Assembly: GCA_963921355.3 (NCBI GenBank) | Contig: OZ001190.1 | Location: 4,278,001 to 4,342,000, forward strand | Reading direction: 5' to 3' | Source: CAWUEZ02 sp963921355 | GTDB lineage: Bacteria > Pseudomonadota > Alphaproteobacteria > Thalassobaculales > Thalassobaculaceae | DNA length: 64,000 nt | Part shown: piece by piece, positions 1 to 9,144 of the stretch | Position numbering within the stretch: the first letter of the stretch is position 1 | Layout of the letters: each line of letters opens with the position of its first letter | Made by a program: the position numbers and the translations under genes | The notes under the pieces: model-generated | Told to the model about the DNA's origin: nothing | What the model saw: only the letters and a program-made list of their open reading frames with translations | The model's database searches: none

Positions 1-2
1 TC

Positions 3-1253
3 GGCGAGATCACGCAGGAAGGCCGCAGAAGCCTGATCCTCTCGATCAGCGACGTCACCGAGCAGAAACGACTGGAAGATCAGCTGGCCCGCTCCCAGCG
101 GATGGACGCCATCGGCCAGCTCACCGGCGGCGTCGCCCACGACTTCAACAACCTGCTGGCCATCATTCTGGGCAATCTCGAACTGCTGCGGGAAATGGGT
201 GACGAGGAGGCCACGAGCACGGTCCTGCTCGACCGCTCCATCGACGCCGCCCTGCGCGGCTCTGAACTGACACGCAACATGCTGAGCTTCGCCCGTCGCG
301 CCCCCCTGGAGCCGACCGAAGTCGACCTCAATCAACTGGTCCAGAACATCAAGAACTGGATCTCCCGCACCCTGCCCTCCTCCATCGACGTCGAGACGTC
401 GCTGCTGGCCGGGCTCTGGCGGATCAAGGTCGATGCGAGCTCCGCCGAGAGCGCGCTGATCAACCTCATCCTCAACGCCCGGGACGCCATGCCGGACGGC
501 GGCAAGCTGACCATCGAGACCTCGAACGTCCGCGTCGACGATGAGTATGTCGAACTGCGCGGCGAAGAGATCGAGCCCAGCCGCTATGTGCTCCTGGCGG
601 TCAGCGACACCGGACAGGGGATCGAGCCGGAAGACCTCGGCAAGGTGTTCGACCCGTTCTTCACGACCAAGCCGGTCGGCACCGGTACCGGGCTCGGTCT
701 GTCCATGCTCGACGGCTTCATGCGGCAGTCTTCGGGGACTGCGCGGGTCTACTCGGAGGTCGGCGTCGGCACGACGTTCGAGCTCTACTTCAAAGCTCTG
801 TCGGGTGAGGGTTCGAGGACGCGCACCAGAGCAGAGGGGGCGGCGCCCCGGACCGAAGGGCAAGGCGAAACGCTTCTGGTTGTCGAAGACAATGAGGGCG
901 TCCTGGAGGTCCTGCGCACCATGCTGCTCGGAGAGGGATACCGGGTGCTGTCCGCTGTCTCGGGCGATCACGCCCTGGAGGTCTTTGAAGCCGAGCCGGA
1001 CATCGCCCTGGTGCTCACCGATATCGTCATGCCGGGCCAGTTGCAGGGCACGCAACTCGCCAAGGAGCTCCGCGCGAGGCGTCCGGACCTGCCGGTGATC
1101 TTCATGTCAGGCTACGCCAGCGAAGCCACGGTTCACGGCAACGGGCTGCGCCCCGAGGACGTCCGACTGATGAAGCCCGTACGCCGGGTCGAGCTGCTCG
1201 CTGCGGTCGACCGCTCCCTCAAACCTCGCGGAGAGTCGGACACAAAGGCATAG
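3..1253 (+). CDS. Hybrid sensor histidine kinase, 5'-truncated by window edge
   Basis: This is the C-terminal part of a hybrid two-component kinase that autophosphorylates on His and passes phosphate to its own receiver. The open frame runs off the left edge; the first residues read as the end of a PAS/PAC sensor (SDVTEQKRLEDQL). The dimerisation H-box follows (GGVAHDFNN, His codon at about 138-140). The ATPase domain has an N-box (NLILNARDAM), a G1 box (DTGQGI) and a G2 box (GTGTGLGLS). A short linker leads to a REC domain starting at ETLLVVEDN, with the phospho-acceptor Asp in LTDIVMPG (codon near 1020). The H-box type and the single C-terminal REC are typical of soluble alphaproteobacterial hybrid kinases. 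The signal sensed cannot be judged because the N-terminus is missing. It ends in TAG. Confidence 0.93.
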   Translation, partial: GEITQEGRRSLILSISDVTEQKRLEDQLARSQRMDAIGQLTGGVAHDFNNLLAIILGNLELLREMGDEEATSTVLLDRSIDAALRGSELTRNMLSFARRAPLEPTEVDLNQLVQNIKNWISRTLPSSIDVETSLLAGLWRIKVDASSAESALINLILNARDAMPDGGKLTIETSNVRVDDEYVELRGEEIEPSRYVLLAVSDTGQGIEPEDLGKVFDPFFTTKPVGTGTGLGLSMLDGFMRQSSGTARVYSEVGVGTTFELYFKALSGEGSRTRTRAEGAAPRTEGQGETLLVVEDNEGVLEVLRTMLLGEGYRVLSAVSGDHALEVFEAEPDIALVLTDIVMPGQLQGTQLAKELRARRPDLPVIFMSGYASEATVHGNGLRPEDVRLMKPVRRVELLAAVDRSLKPRGESDTKA

Positions 1254-1349
1254 GGCGGAGCCGAGCCCTGCGCGTCCCCGGACCATGTGGGTCTCCAATC
1301 GGCAATACTGACATGCCGCCCGACTCGCCTTCGCGCACAAATCGGCCTT

Positions 1350-2540
1350 TCACGACGTCTCTGACCGGGCCTCCCCCGACGCAATCGATGGCATACGCTG
1401 GATGGCGCGAAAGCCGAGATTGGCGATAACCACAGCGGCGAACAGCGCCATACCAAGCAGGATCGGGTCATAGGCGTCAGAACTCCGGTCGTACAACCAG
1501 CCTGCAACCGGAGCCGTCACCGTCATGATCAGATAGTAGACGGTGAAGAAGACGCCCATGCCGAAGGCGCGTCGTTCCGGCGGCAGGGCTTGGCTCGTCA
1601 ACGCCATGATGACCCCGGCGGGCGCCATTCCGATCAGGCCGAAAGCCACGCTGACGGACACTTCGGCCCCGGGCACCGTCAGTGCCGCGAGCGAGATCAC
1701 CGCGCCCGCCATGCAGATGTAGAGGACCATGTCCGGCCTTCCCGTCCGGTCGGCGACTTGGCCGCAGGCCGCGCCAGAAAAGATCATGATCCAACTGCCA
1801 ATGCTGATGATCGCAGCCGCAGCGACGTCACCGTAGCCGTGATGCTCCGCCATCAGAGGAGCGAACGTCAGATAGATGACGTATCCGGCATTGAACACGC
1901 CCCAAGCGATCGCCGCCGTCACTGTCAGACCCAATTCCCGCCAACCGAGACCCGTTCCGACGATCGAGGCGCCTCCGGCGGCGGCCTGAGGCGCCCGGTA
2001 GAGACCGACAACGGCCAGAGCCGCCATAAAGCAGTAGCCGGACGCCACGATAAACACGCTCCGCCATCCATGCGCGACCGCGATCCACTCATGGCCGATC
2101 TGGCCCATGGCGATGCCGAATGGCTAACTCATCACCAGGATGCTCATGGCCGTCGCGATTTCTTTTCCCGCGAACCAGTCGGCGACCATCTTGGTGAAAT
2201 AGAGGGTGGAGAACACGAACCCGACGCCGCACACCGCGCGACCCGCCGCGATCATCCATGGATCGGTTGCCAGGCCGGCCAGCACGCCACCGATACCCAG
2301 TGCGAGAAGGCCCACGCCTGCGAGAACCCTGTCCGAGAGATACGTCCCCGCGTAGCCGGCCGGAATGGCGATGAAGAGACCGGGGAGCATGAACAGCCCG
2401 ATGAGGGTCCCGATGGTCGCGTAGTCCAGGCCGAACGCGACGACCAGGTTGTTGCTGACTGACCCCAGTGTCTGAAACTGAAACCCGAAACCGATCCGCG
2501 CAACGAACAACAGGGCGAGGAGCTTCCAGCGCATCGCCAT
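1350..2540 (-). pseudogene. MFS transporter interrupted by in-frame TAG
   Basis: Read through, this is a 396-residue major facilitator permease with the usual hydrophobic segments. It starts MAMRWKLLALLF (ATG at 2540) and ends near 1350. The frame is broken by one in-frame TAG at 2124-2126 (codon 139), after helix 4/5 (IATAMSILVMS). The next codons in the same frame continue as PFGIAMGQIGHEW, a natural MFS continuation. A single G-to-A change from TGG would explain it. The gene lies just downstream of the frameshifted DUF1185 gene on the same strand, with 10 bases between them, so both probably formed one operon. The substrate is unknown; an organic or amino acid is likely from context. If the stop is real the product is a useless N-terminal half; sequencing error or readthrough are alternatives. 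Confidence 0.85.
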
Positions 2541-2550
2541 GGCCACTTTC

Positions 2551-3097
2551 CTAGCTGGTGATCGGACCGTCCCCGACACGTGGATTGAGACGCCGGCCAT
2601 CCGCAACAGCGATGACCACGGCGATCTCGTCGGCCAGGGGGGGCATCCGCCACCGCAACCGTCAGCGTGTCCAAATAGGGAAAGGACCAAGCCTCGTCCT
2701 TGTGTGCCAGCGGGACGTCGATCGGGCATCCGGGTGCGCCCAGCTTGACGGTCGAAGGGATCAGTGCGGCGCCTCCGTTGACCGCCGCCCGCATCGGCTT
2801 GCCGAGTTTGGGGTGGATGACGGCTCCGCCGTGCTCGATATCGCCGGCAGCACCGACAATTGCAGCCTTTCCGTAGCTGACCGCCAGACCCGGCAGGAGG
2901 TCGACCACCTGCCCTGCGAGCAGCTCTCCAAGGTCCCGGCCGTAGTCTAACAGGGCGCTGAGGTCTTCCTGGAACCGGCCGGCATAGGGGTTGCGAACGG
3001 TGGCGATGGCGGCAGCGCGCGTCACCGTGTTCGCAGTCTCGCCATACGGATCAGCCAGGATCTGGTCTTTAAGCAGAACGATGCGCCTGATCTGCAT
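2551..3097 (-). pseudogene. AA_synth family (DUF1185) protein, frameshifted
   Basis: The start MQIRRIVLLKDQI (ATG at 3097) has a strong Shine-Dalgarno GGAGG about 5 bases upstream. About 150 residues match the amino acid synthesis (DUF1185/AA_synth) family, including the YGKAAIVG, HPKLGKPMRAA and IDVPLAHKDE stretches. At a run of seven G on the plus strand (2637-2643) the frame is lost. Deleting one base restores DAPLADEIAVVIAVADG and a proper end at the TAG at 2551-2553, giving 181 residues, a normal family length. The family has no firm biochemical role and is usually found in catabolic operons. The gene is divergent from the HTH-GAF regulator and upstream of the damaged MFS gene. A homopolymer sequencing error is a real alternative to pseudogenisation. 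Confidence 0.82.
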
Positions 3098-3253
3098 AGC
3101 CACCTCCAACAACCTTGCCTCTACGATGCCAAGGTAAAGGGCCGCCAATACCGGCGGTATCGGGCAGAGGTCGCATTTTGGCTGTTGCAGTTGCTGTATC
3201 TTGTATCCGCCAAACGCATTATGCGCAGGGGGCGTGCACCGAAGGACCAGACG

Positions 3254-4048
3254 ATGTCGACGGGCGTCTTGAGCAAACGAGAGCGAGAGATCGCGGAAGC
3301 CTACGCGCGGGGTGAAAGCTATCACCAGGTGGCGGATCAGCTCGGAATCTCTCCGGCGACGGTGCGGACCCATCTGGCGACGATCTACCGCAAGCTTGAG
3401 GTCTCATCCAAGATCGAACTGTTCCGCGCACTTCAGGGCGCCAGCCCGCCGGCACGATCCACCGAGGAACAGGCGGCCCTGATCACCGAACTGGCCCTCA
3501 GCCTCGAAGAGGCGATCAGCCGCGAACGTGCCGTCGGCCAAGTCCTCGAGATCATCAGCCGGTCCGACGGTCAGCTCGACGAGGTTCTGTCCGCGGTGTT
3601 GCGCTACGCCCTGCAACTTTGCGATGCGGAGTTCGGGATCCTGTTTGAGTTCCGGCCCGAGAGCGGCTTCAGGGCCAGTCATAGCCATCGCATACCAGGC
3701 CCGTTCCACGACTGGCTCTCTGACCAAGGGTGGTTCCATGTCGGCCCGCAAACCGGCCTCGGTCGGATCACCGTCGCCAAAAAGGTGGTCAACATCATCG
3801 ATGTGAAGTCCGAGGAGGTCTATCTCTCGGGGGACCCTTTGCGCTACGCCACCGCCGATCTGGGAGGCGCACGATCCTTCACAGCCATCCCGATGCTGGC
3901 CAAGGACGAGCTCATCGGCGCATTCACGATCTATCGCCAGACCGTCAGACCGTTCGACGACAAGAGCCTCGAGCTCGCGAAGATGTTCGCCAGCCAGAGC
4001 GTGATCGCGATCGAGAATGCGCGTCTGTTTGACCATCGAAAGCCCTGA
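3254..4048 (+). CDS. LuxR-type HTH plus GAF domain transcriptional regulator
   Basis: A cytoplasmic transcription factor of about 264 residues with an unusual domain order. A LuxR/FixJ-type helix-turn-helix comes first (residues about 5-65: LSKREREIAEAYARGESYHQVADQLGI in outline, then TVRTHLATIYRKL). A GAF sensory domain follows (about 95-255, from QVLEIISRSDGQLDEVL to FASQSVIAIENARLF). Most LuxR proteins place the HTH last. I chose the ATG at 3254 because it is followed at once by the HTH; an in-frame ATG at 3185 would add 23 residues of low-complexity sequence. It is divergent from the DUF1185/MFS pair and 44 bases upstream of the M24 gene, so it is the likely local regulator. The GAF ligand is unknown. 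Confidence 0.85.
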   Translation: MSTGVLSKREREIAEAYARGESYHQVADQLGISPATVRTHLATIYRKLEVSSKIELFRALQGASPPARSTEEQAALITELALSLEEAISRERAVGQVLEIISRSDGQLDEVLSAVLRYALQLCDAEFGILFEFRPESGFRASHSHRIPGPFHDWLSDQGWFHVGPQTGLGRITVAKKVVNIIDVKSEEVYLSGDPLRYATADLGGARSFTAIPMLAKDELIGAFTIYRQTVRPFDDKSLELAKMFASQSVIAIENARLFDHRKP

Positions 4049-4092
4049 ACGAATTCGCTGCGGTCCGGAGAAACTCATCCGAAGGTGAGCCC

Positions 4093-5238
4093 ATGTTTGA
4101 TCGTCGCATTGAGATCTTGCGCCAGAACCTCACTGAAGAGGGGGTCGACGCCGCCGTCATCACCGATGATGACAACATCTACTATCTGACGGGCTTCTAC
4201 GACTATCTGCACATGGAGTTCGGCCGGCCCACCCTTCTCGTGGTGCCGCGGGACGGCAAGACCCTGCTGATCACACCCGCCATTGACGCCGCCGCCGCCA
4301 GAGCGGCGGCCCGGGTCGACCGGATCGCGCCCTGGAACGACGGTGCCGGGGCCGAGTGGCGCGAAGAACTGCCGGCCGCGCTTGCACAGGCCGCGACCGT
4401 GGCGATCGAACCCGACCGGATGCCGCCTGTGGTCCGCGCCTATCTCGACGAGTTGCTGGGGCGTGAGCGGCTTGCGGATGTCTCCCCGCTCCTGGCGGGC
4501 ATGCGCATGATCAAATCGCCGGAGGAGCTTCGCCTCGCGCGCCACGCCGGCGCGGTCGCCGGGGCGATGATGGCGGCCGGCCGGGCGGCGATCGCCGACG
4601 GTGTGCCGGAGTTCGAAGTGGCGCTTGCCACCTCGCAGGCAGGAACCCGCAAGGCGGCGGAACTGCTGGACGCCCACTACGACGATGCCGACATGTCGCC
4701 CAACACGCATTTCCTTCAGATCATGGCGTCGGGCAACGAAATCGTTAAGACCCACCACCGCGCCTCGACACGCATCATGCGCCACGGGGAAGCGGTCTTC
4801 CTGTGCTTCTGCGGGATGACGAATTTCCACCGGTTCAAGCTGGGTTTCGACCGGATGTTCTGGATCGGGGAAATCCCGGACGCAAGGCAAGCGAGGCTGT
4901 ACGAGACCGCCGTCAACAGTCAGTCCGCCGCACTCGCCGCCCTTAAACCGAGCGTCACCGCCGAGAGCGTCCACCGGGCATATGCCGACGTCATCGAGGA
5001 TGCGGGTTTTGAGTACCCCTTTCGCTGTGGCAGGGGCACTGGCTTCAGCTTCCTGGAAGCCCCGCAGCTGGTAACGGGCGATCAGACCGTCCTTCAGCCA
5101 GGCATGGTGCTGGCGGTCGACGGCTCCGTCGCCACCGCCGATTTCAGAGCTCAGGTCGGCGACAGTTTCGTGGTCACCGAAACGGGGCATGAACAGATCA
5201 CCCACCACCCCAAGGCCCTCGCCGACGTGATCGTGTAG
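4093..5238 (+). CDS. M24 family (creatinase/aminopeptidase P-like) hydrolase lacking the metal site
   Basis: A 381-residue protein with creatinase-type N-terminal domain (IYYLTGFYDY) and M24 pita-bread C-terminal domain (about 150-375). Metal-dependent M24 enzymes carry Asp, Asp, His, Glu, Glu ligands. Here the first Asp position reads CFCGM, the His box is GRGTG rather than GHG-G, the first Glu is Asp (LAVDGS) and the last is Gly (QVGDSF). That pattern resembles metal-free creatinase-type members, in which a His acts on C-N bonds; a candidate is the His pair in VKTHHRA. Likely substrate is a small amidine, lactam or ectoine-like compound rather than a Xaa-Pro peptide, but this is inference. 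ATG at 4093 has GAAGGTGAG just upstream. It follows the HTH-GAF regulator in the same direction. Confidence 0.85.
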   Translation: MFDRRIEILRQNLTEEGVDAAVITDDDNIYYLTGFYDYLHMEFGRPTLLVVPRDGKTLLITPAIDAAAARAAARVDRIAPWNDGAGAEWREELPAALAQAATVAIEPDRMPPVVRAYLDELLGRERLADVSPLLAGMRMIKSPEELRLARHAGAVAGAMMAAGRAAIADGVPEFEVALATSQAGTRKAAELLDAHYDDADMSPNTHFLQIMASGNEIVKTHHRASTRIMRHGEAVFLCFCGMTNFHRFKLGFDRMFWIGEIPDARQARLYETAVNSQSAALAALKPSVTAESVHRAYADVIEDAGFEYPFRCGRGTGFSFLEAPQLVTGDQTVLQPGMVLAVDGSVATADFRAQVGDSFVVTETGHEQITHHPKALADVIV

Positions 5239-5374
5239 GGGGATTCGCGTTTTTCGGCCACTCCGACTGAGGCTGGGACCGAGAAACCCCGACTCCTCGA
5301 GGAACCTTGACGGACCGGTCCAGACGAATAGTTCAGATTATTTGACGGCGCTGCGGTGATATCATTCCGTTTCG

Positions 5375-6115
5375 GTGTCTGGCCGGTTGCGGCGTAGTCT
5401 GCGCACCGTCAACGAGGCAAGGACCATCAAGTTGGTAACGCTGGGCGACGATAAGGACCGACCTTCGGACAGGTCTCAGGGGACGTTCCCGGTCTCGCAC
5501 GGTGCGCAGGTATCGTCGCCGCCAGCCTCGATCGATGTCGTCCAGTTCCTCGACCTCGCCCTGTGCCCTCCAGACCTGACGGTCGAACAGGACCGGATGG
5601 GGCCGGTGCACCGATATCAGGACATCGTCGAAGTCGCGTTTCCGGCGGGCACGCTGCCGATTGAGGCGTTCCAACACGGCCCCCACCGCGCGCTGGTCGA
5701 GGTCTGGAACCGGCTTCAGCAATCCGACGGAGGGATCCCGCCGCGCTCGGCATTCGACGTCATGGAGATCCTTCCCTCGGCGGCCCACCTGACGCTCGTG
5801 CAGGAGATCGAGGACGGGGCGGATCTCCACTACCGGGTTCAGGGCGGTGTGATCGTCTCCAGCCATTCCCGCGAAATGACCGGCAAGCGGATGTCCGACT
5901 ATCGCGGCGGCCCGGCGCTGCTGCACGGCCCGCTGTATCGCCGGGTCATTGACGAACGCCGCCCGGTTTACTGCGAGCACTCGATCCCGTCGCCGCAACA
6001 GGACACCGTGCAGCGTTGGTCGCGGATCTGCGTCCCCCTGCTCGGCCCGGCCGACGGCGCCCATTTCGTGCTGAACTCCGCCGTCAGAGTGAACCTCGAG
6101 GTCGCCGGGTACTGA
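5375..6115 (+). CDS. PAS_5-type PAS domain protein
   Basis: A single-domain PAS protein of the PAS_5 kind common in Rhodospirillales. The diagnostic order is a Trp-containing helix (LVEVWNRLQQSDGGIPPRS), then FDVMEILP, then a core strand (LHYRVQGGVIV) and the helix GKRMSDY. No output domain is attached, so it probably acts through a protein partner or by binding a small ligand. The frame opens with GTG at 5375, but the first 74 residues show no PAS similarity. The ATG at 5597, with AGGA just upstream, gives an N-terminus like that of the neighbour at 6230 and may be the true start. It is followed 114 bases later by a paralogue in the same direction. Confidence 0.72.
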   Translation: MSGRLRRSLRTVNEARTIKLVTLGDDKDRPSDRSQGTFPVSHGAQVSSPPASIDVVQFLDLALCPPDLTVEQDRMGPVHRYQDIVEVAFPAGTLPIEAFQHGPHRALVEVWNRLQQSDGGIPPRSAFDVMEILPSAAHLTLVQEIEDGADLHYRVQGGVIVSSHSREMTGKRMSDYRGGPALLHGPLYRRVIDERRPVYCEHSIPSPQQDTVQRWSRICVPLLGPADGAHFVLNSAVRVNLEVAGY

Positions 6116-6229
6116 GGCCGGTCAGTGCGCTCGGCTCCGGCTCTCTGCGCATTGACCCGACAGAACGAAGACGGCGTGTCTCTCCCCTTATCAATATCTT
6201 AGGAGTCGGCAGGGTACTGAAAACGGGCA

Positions 6230-6754
6230 ATGGTTGCGGATCTTGAAACCTGGCACGGCCCCTCGGAAGACGCGCTCTGGAAGCGCGTCGGGGCGTGGTC
6301 CTATTACCACTACCAGCCGGACACGCCTTCGGCTGCTTTCGGGCCTTATGCGTCCCTCGTTGACATGTGGGACCGCAAGAAGAACGGCAGAGACCTGCCC
6401 AGCTGGCGCGACTTCGATTTCTACGACTTCGTTGGATGGCATGGCTGGATCTGTGTTTTTGACATCCAGCACGACTCGTTTGACTGGACGTGCCGTCTGT
6501 CCGGGACCCTTGTGGACCAGATCACGGGACGCACGTTCCAGGGGAAATCACGCGCCGATGTCTACGACCAGGCCGTCACCGAGAGCACGATGGAGTTCTT
6601 CGAGCAGGCGCTGATCCAACGCAAGATCGGGTGGTGCGTCGGGCCGATCAATGTCGTCGGCCGTGACCATATCAACGCTCAGTATCTGGAGTTGCCGTGC
6701 TCGAACGACGGGCAACGGGTCGACGCCGTCATCGAAGCGATGGTCTGCCGATAG
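6230..6754 (+). CDS. PAS_5-type PAS domain protein, second tandem copy
   Basis: 174 residues with the same architecture as the preceding gene. It has a Trp helix (LVDMWDRKKNGRDLPSW), a DFYDFVGW segment, a core strand (FDWTCRLSGTLVD) and GRTFQGKSRADVY. Sequence identity between the two is low outside these anchors, so the tandem pair is old rather than a recent duplication. It ends in TAG. No membrane segment or enzymatic domain is visible. It is likely a stand-alone ligand or redox sensor. Confidence 0.8.
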   Translation: MVADLETWHGPSEDALWKRVGAWSYYHYQPDTPSAAFGPYASLVDMWDRKKNGRDLPSWRDFDFYDFVGWHGWICVFDIQHDSFDWTCRLSGTLVDQITGRTFQGKSRADVYDQAVTESTMEFFEQALIQRKIGWCVGPINVVGRDHINAQYLELPCSNDGQRVDAVIEAMVCR

Positions 6755-6877
6755 GGCGAGGTTCTCGCCGGCATCTGTCGGTCAACCGGGGACGAAGCGC
6801 CGGCAGTCAAAATGTCGGCGGTGTACGGCGACCGCCTTTCGCACGACCGGCATGAGGACCGGTCAGCAGCGACGGCC

Positions 6878-8362
6878 TCAGCTCACCGTGAACTGCCCCA
6901 TCATGCCGCGGTCCTCATGTTCCAGGATGTGGCAGTGATACATGTACGGATGCGCCTCGGTCGCAAGATGGTCAAACCGAACGATAAACTCGGACCAGTC
7001 GTCATCGTCGAGCACAACCGTGTCTTTCCAGCCACGCTGATCGGACGGGGCGGCCTCACCGGCCAACCGCTCGATCAGGAACGAGCAGCCGTGCACGTGG
7101 AACGGATGCTCGCCCTGGTTGGAGCGGACACGCCAACGTTCCCAGACGCCGCGTTCAACCCGTTCGTTGATCACCTTCATGTCCATCGCCGCGCCGTTGA
7201 TGGTCATGTCCATGGCAGCGTGCGCCCCACGACCGCCGCCACCGTGATCCATGTCGAGTACGAAGTCGCGCGTCCGCTTGATCTCGGCGGGTTTCGGGCG
7301 GGTGATGGTTGCCATGCGGTCGGGCAGCGGGGCCAGGTGAGGCGACAACGAGCGGTCGACCTTCAGGGTCAAGGACGGTCGCTGTGCGGGCGTCTCCGAT
7401 CCGATCAACCGATCCAGCAGTCCGCTGACGATGCCCTCCCCATCTTCGTCCACCTCGTCCTCGAACAGGGTCAGCAGTTCGGCCGCAGTGCCATCCGACA
7501 GATCGACGACGATCTCGCAGCGCTCCGCGGGTGACATCTCCATTGAGGTCATCGCCACCGGCGCCGACAGCAATCCGCCGTCGCTCGCGATCTTGTGGAA
7601 GGTCCGGTTGTCGGCGAACGCGACGATGTAGAAGCGGGCGTTCGCGCCGTTCAGCAGCCGCAGGCGAACCTTTCCCGCCGGGACGTGGGCAAGCGGTGCT
7701 ATCGCCCCGTTGATGACCACGGTGTCGCCCAGCCAACCGTCCTCGTCGGCGTCGTACAGCGAATACACCAGCCGCCCTTGAGCGTCGAAGGTCCGGTCCT
7801 GGATGATGACGGGCAGATCATCGACCCCGTACCGGCGCGGCAGGTCCAATGAGTCGGCGTCGTCATCGTCGATGATGATCATCCCGGCAAGGCCGCGATA
7901 GACCTGACTCCCGGACCGGCCATGGGTGTGGGAGTGGTACCAGCAGGTGGCTGCCGGCTGCACGATGGACAGGGTCGGCTGCCACTGATCGCCGGGCGCG
8001 ATCTCCAACTGTGGTCCACCGTCGACCTCACCCGGAACATGCAGGCCGTGGCCGTGGATGGCCACACCCTCCGTGAGCGCGTTGCGATAGTGCAGGTTGA
8101 GTTCGCTGTTCCGGCGGGTTCGGATCGTCGGCCCCAGGTAGTCCTGGCTGATCCCGAGGGTCGGTGTCCGGACACCGGGTTTGAAGGCCCATGCCCCGCT
8201 CCGGATCTCCAGGTCGACCGGCTCGCCGCTCGTTCCGTCAACCAGTGCCGGGATCGGCAGAGGCGGAGACGCGGTCGTCGACTAGGCAGCGCGAGCGTAG
8301 CTGGCCGTCAGCAGGGCTGCGCCGCCGGCAACGAACGCCCGGCGCGAAAGGTTGACTGTCAT
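6878..8362 (-). pseudogene. Tat-exported multicopper oxidase with TAG after the signal peptide
   Basis: Read through, this is a 494-residue three-domain multicopper oxidase of the CueO/CotA/bilirubin-oxidase group. The start at 8362 gives a twin-arginine signal (SRRAFVAGGAALL, then YARAA). Codon 27, right after the predicted cleavage region, is TAG (8282-8284). The same frame then runs intact for 467 codons. All copper ligands are present: HGHGLH, WYHSHTHG, HPFHVHG and HCHILEHEDRGMM, the last Met being a T1 axial ligand. A single base change (for example from CAG or TGG) would repair it. If the stop is real, no exported enzyme is made, although internal re-initiation could give an unexported one. 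The gene is divergent from the membrane LuxR-type gene at 8575. Confidence 0.88.
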
Positions 8363-8574
8363 AAGCCGTCTCCAAGCGAGATGAGTGCCCCCTGCGTCGC
8401 CGAGGCGCACCCTTGGGATGACGACCCTCGTGACAACGAAGGTTGCGCAAATCAGGATCGTGAGACAATCGGACCAATGCCGGATGCGCCGGTTTTCCGG
8501 ATCGGACAAAAGGTCAACAGGCCAGGCCGATCGCTTGATCGGGCGCGGCGACCAGAGAAGTTCAGGAATGGATC

Positions 8575-9120
8575 ATGCTTGAGTCGGTAGGGCGGATTCC
8601 CAGCTGGCGTGCGGTGTTCGCAGTCTTCGTGCTGTTCGTTCTCGCCACCAGCGGCGTCGAGATCATTGACGAGTTCGCGTCCGGCGAGACCCTCGACGAG
8701 ATGGCCGACGACCTGTTTCGGTTCGCCATCAGCGCGGTCGTGCTTGCCGTGTTTGCCCATGAACACCTCACCCAGAAACGTGCGCTCCGGGAGTTGAGCG
8801 GGCAGCTGAACCAGGCACGCGGCCGGCTTGCCGAACTCGACACGCAGTCGCGGGTACTTGCCAGCCAGTACCGCGCGGTCATTCAGAAGCAGTTCGAGGC
8901 CTGGGATCTGACGGCGAGTGAGCAGGATGTCGCCATTCTGCTGCTGAAGGGGCTGTCCTTTCGGGAGATCGCCGAGATGCGCCAGACGCGGGAGAAGACC
9001 GTGCGCCAGCAGGCTTCCAGTCTCTACCGCAAAGCGGGGGTCGCCAGCCGAAACCAGCTGGCCGCGTGGTTCTTCGAAGACATGCTGGATCCGCTGCCGG
9101 AAGGCGACGAACGCTCATAG
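8575..9120 (+). CDS. Membrane-anchored LuxR-type HTH regulator
   Basis: 181 residues. Two hydrophobic segments lie near residues 12-30 and 46-62 (RAVFAVFVLFVLATSG; FAISAVVLAVFAH). A charged coiled-coil-like stretch follows (about 65-105, rich in L, Q, R and E). A LuxR/GerE-type HTH ends the protein (LTASEQDVAILLLKGLSFREIA, then KTVRQQASSLYRKAG). This layout suggests a one-component regulator that senses at the membrane. ATG at 8575 has AGGAATGG about 8 bases upstream. It is divergent from the multicopper oxidase pseudogene with 212 bases between starts, so it may have controlled that gene. No phosphoacceptor domain is present. Confidence 0.83.
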   Translation: MLESVGRIPSWRAVFAVFVLFVLATSGVEIIDEFASGETLDEMADDLFRFAISAVVLAVFAHEHLTQKRALRELSGQLNQARGRLAELDTQSRVLASQYRAVIQKQFEAWDLTASEQDVAILLLKGLSFREIAEMRQTREKTVRQQASSLYRKAGVASRNQLAAWFFEDMLDPLPEGDERS

Positions 9121-9144
9121 GAGTCCTGCCGCAGGCCACCGCAC

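Noticed and set aside
2252..3373. 373-residue minus-strand frame joining DUF1185 to other sequence
   Set aside because: Its C-terminal half is out-of-frame MFS sequence after the frameshift; upstream part precedes the real ATG.
2124..8284. TAG recoding (pyrrolysine or suppressor) as explanation of the amber codons
   Set aside because: TAG also ends intact genes such as the histidine kinase and the second PAS gene, and no pyrrolysine genes are seen; pseudogenes are simpler.
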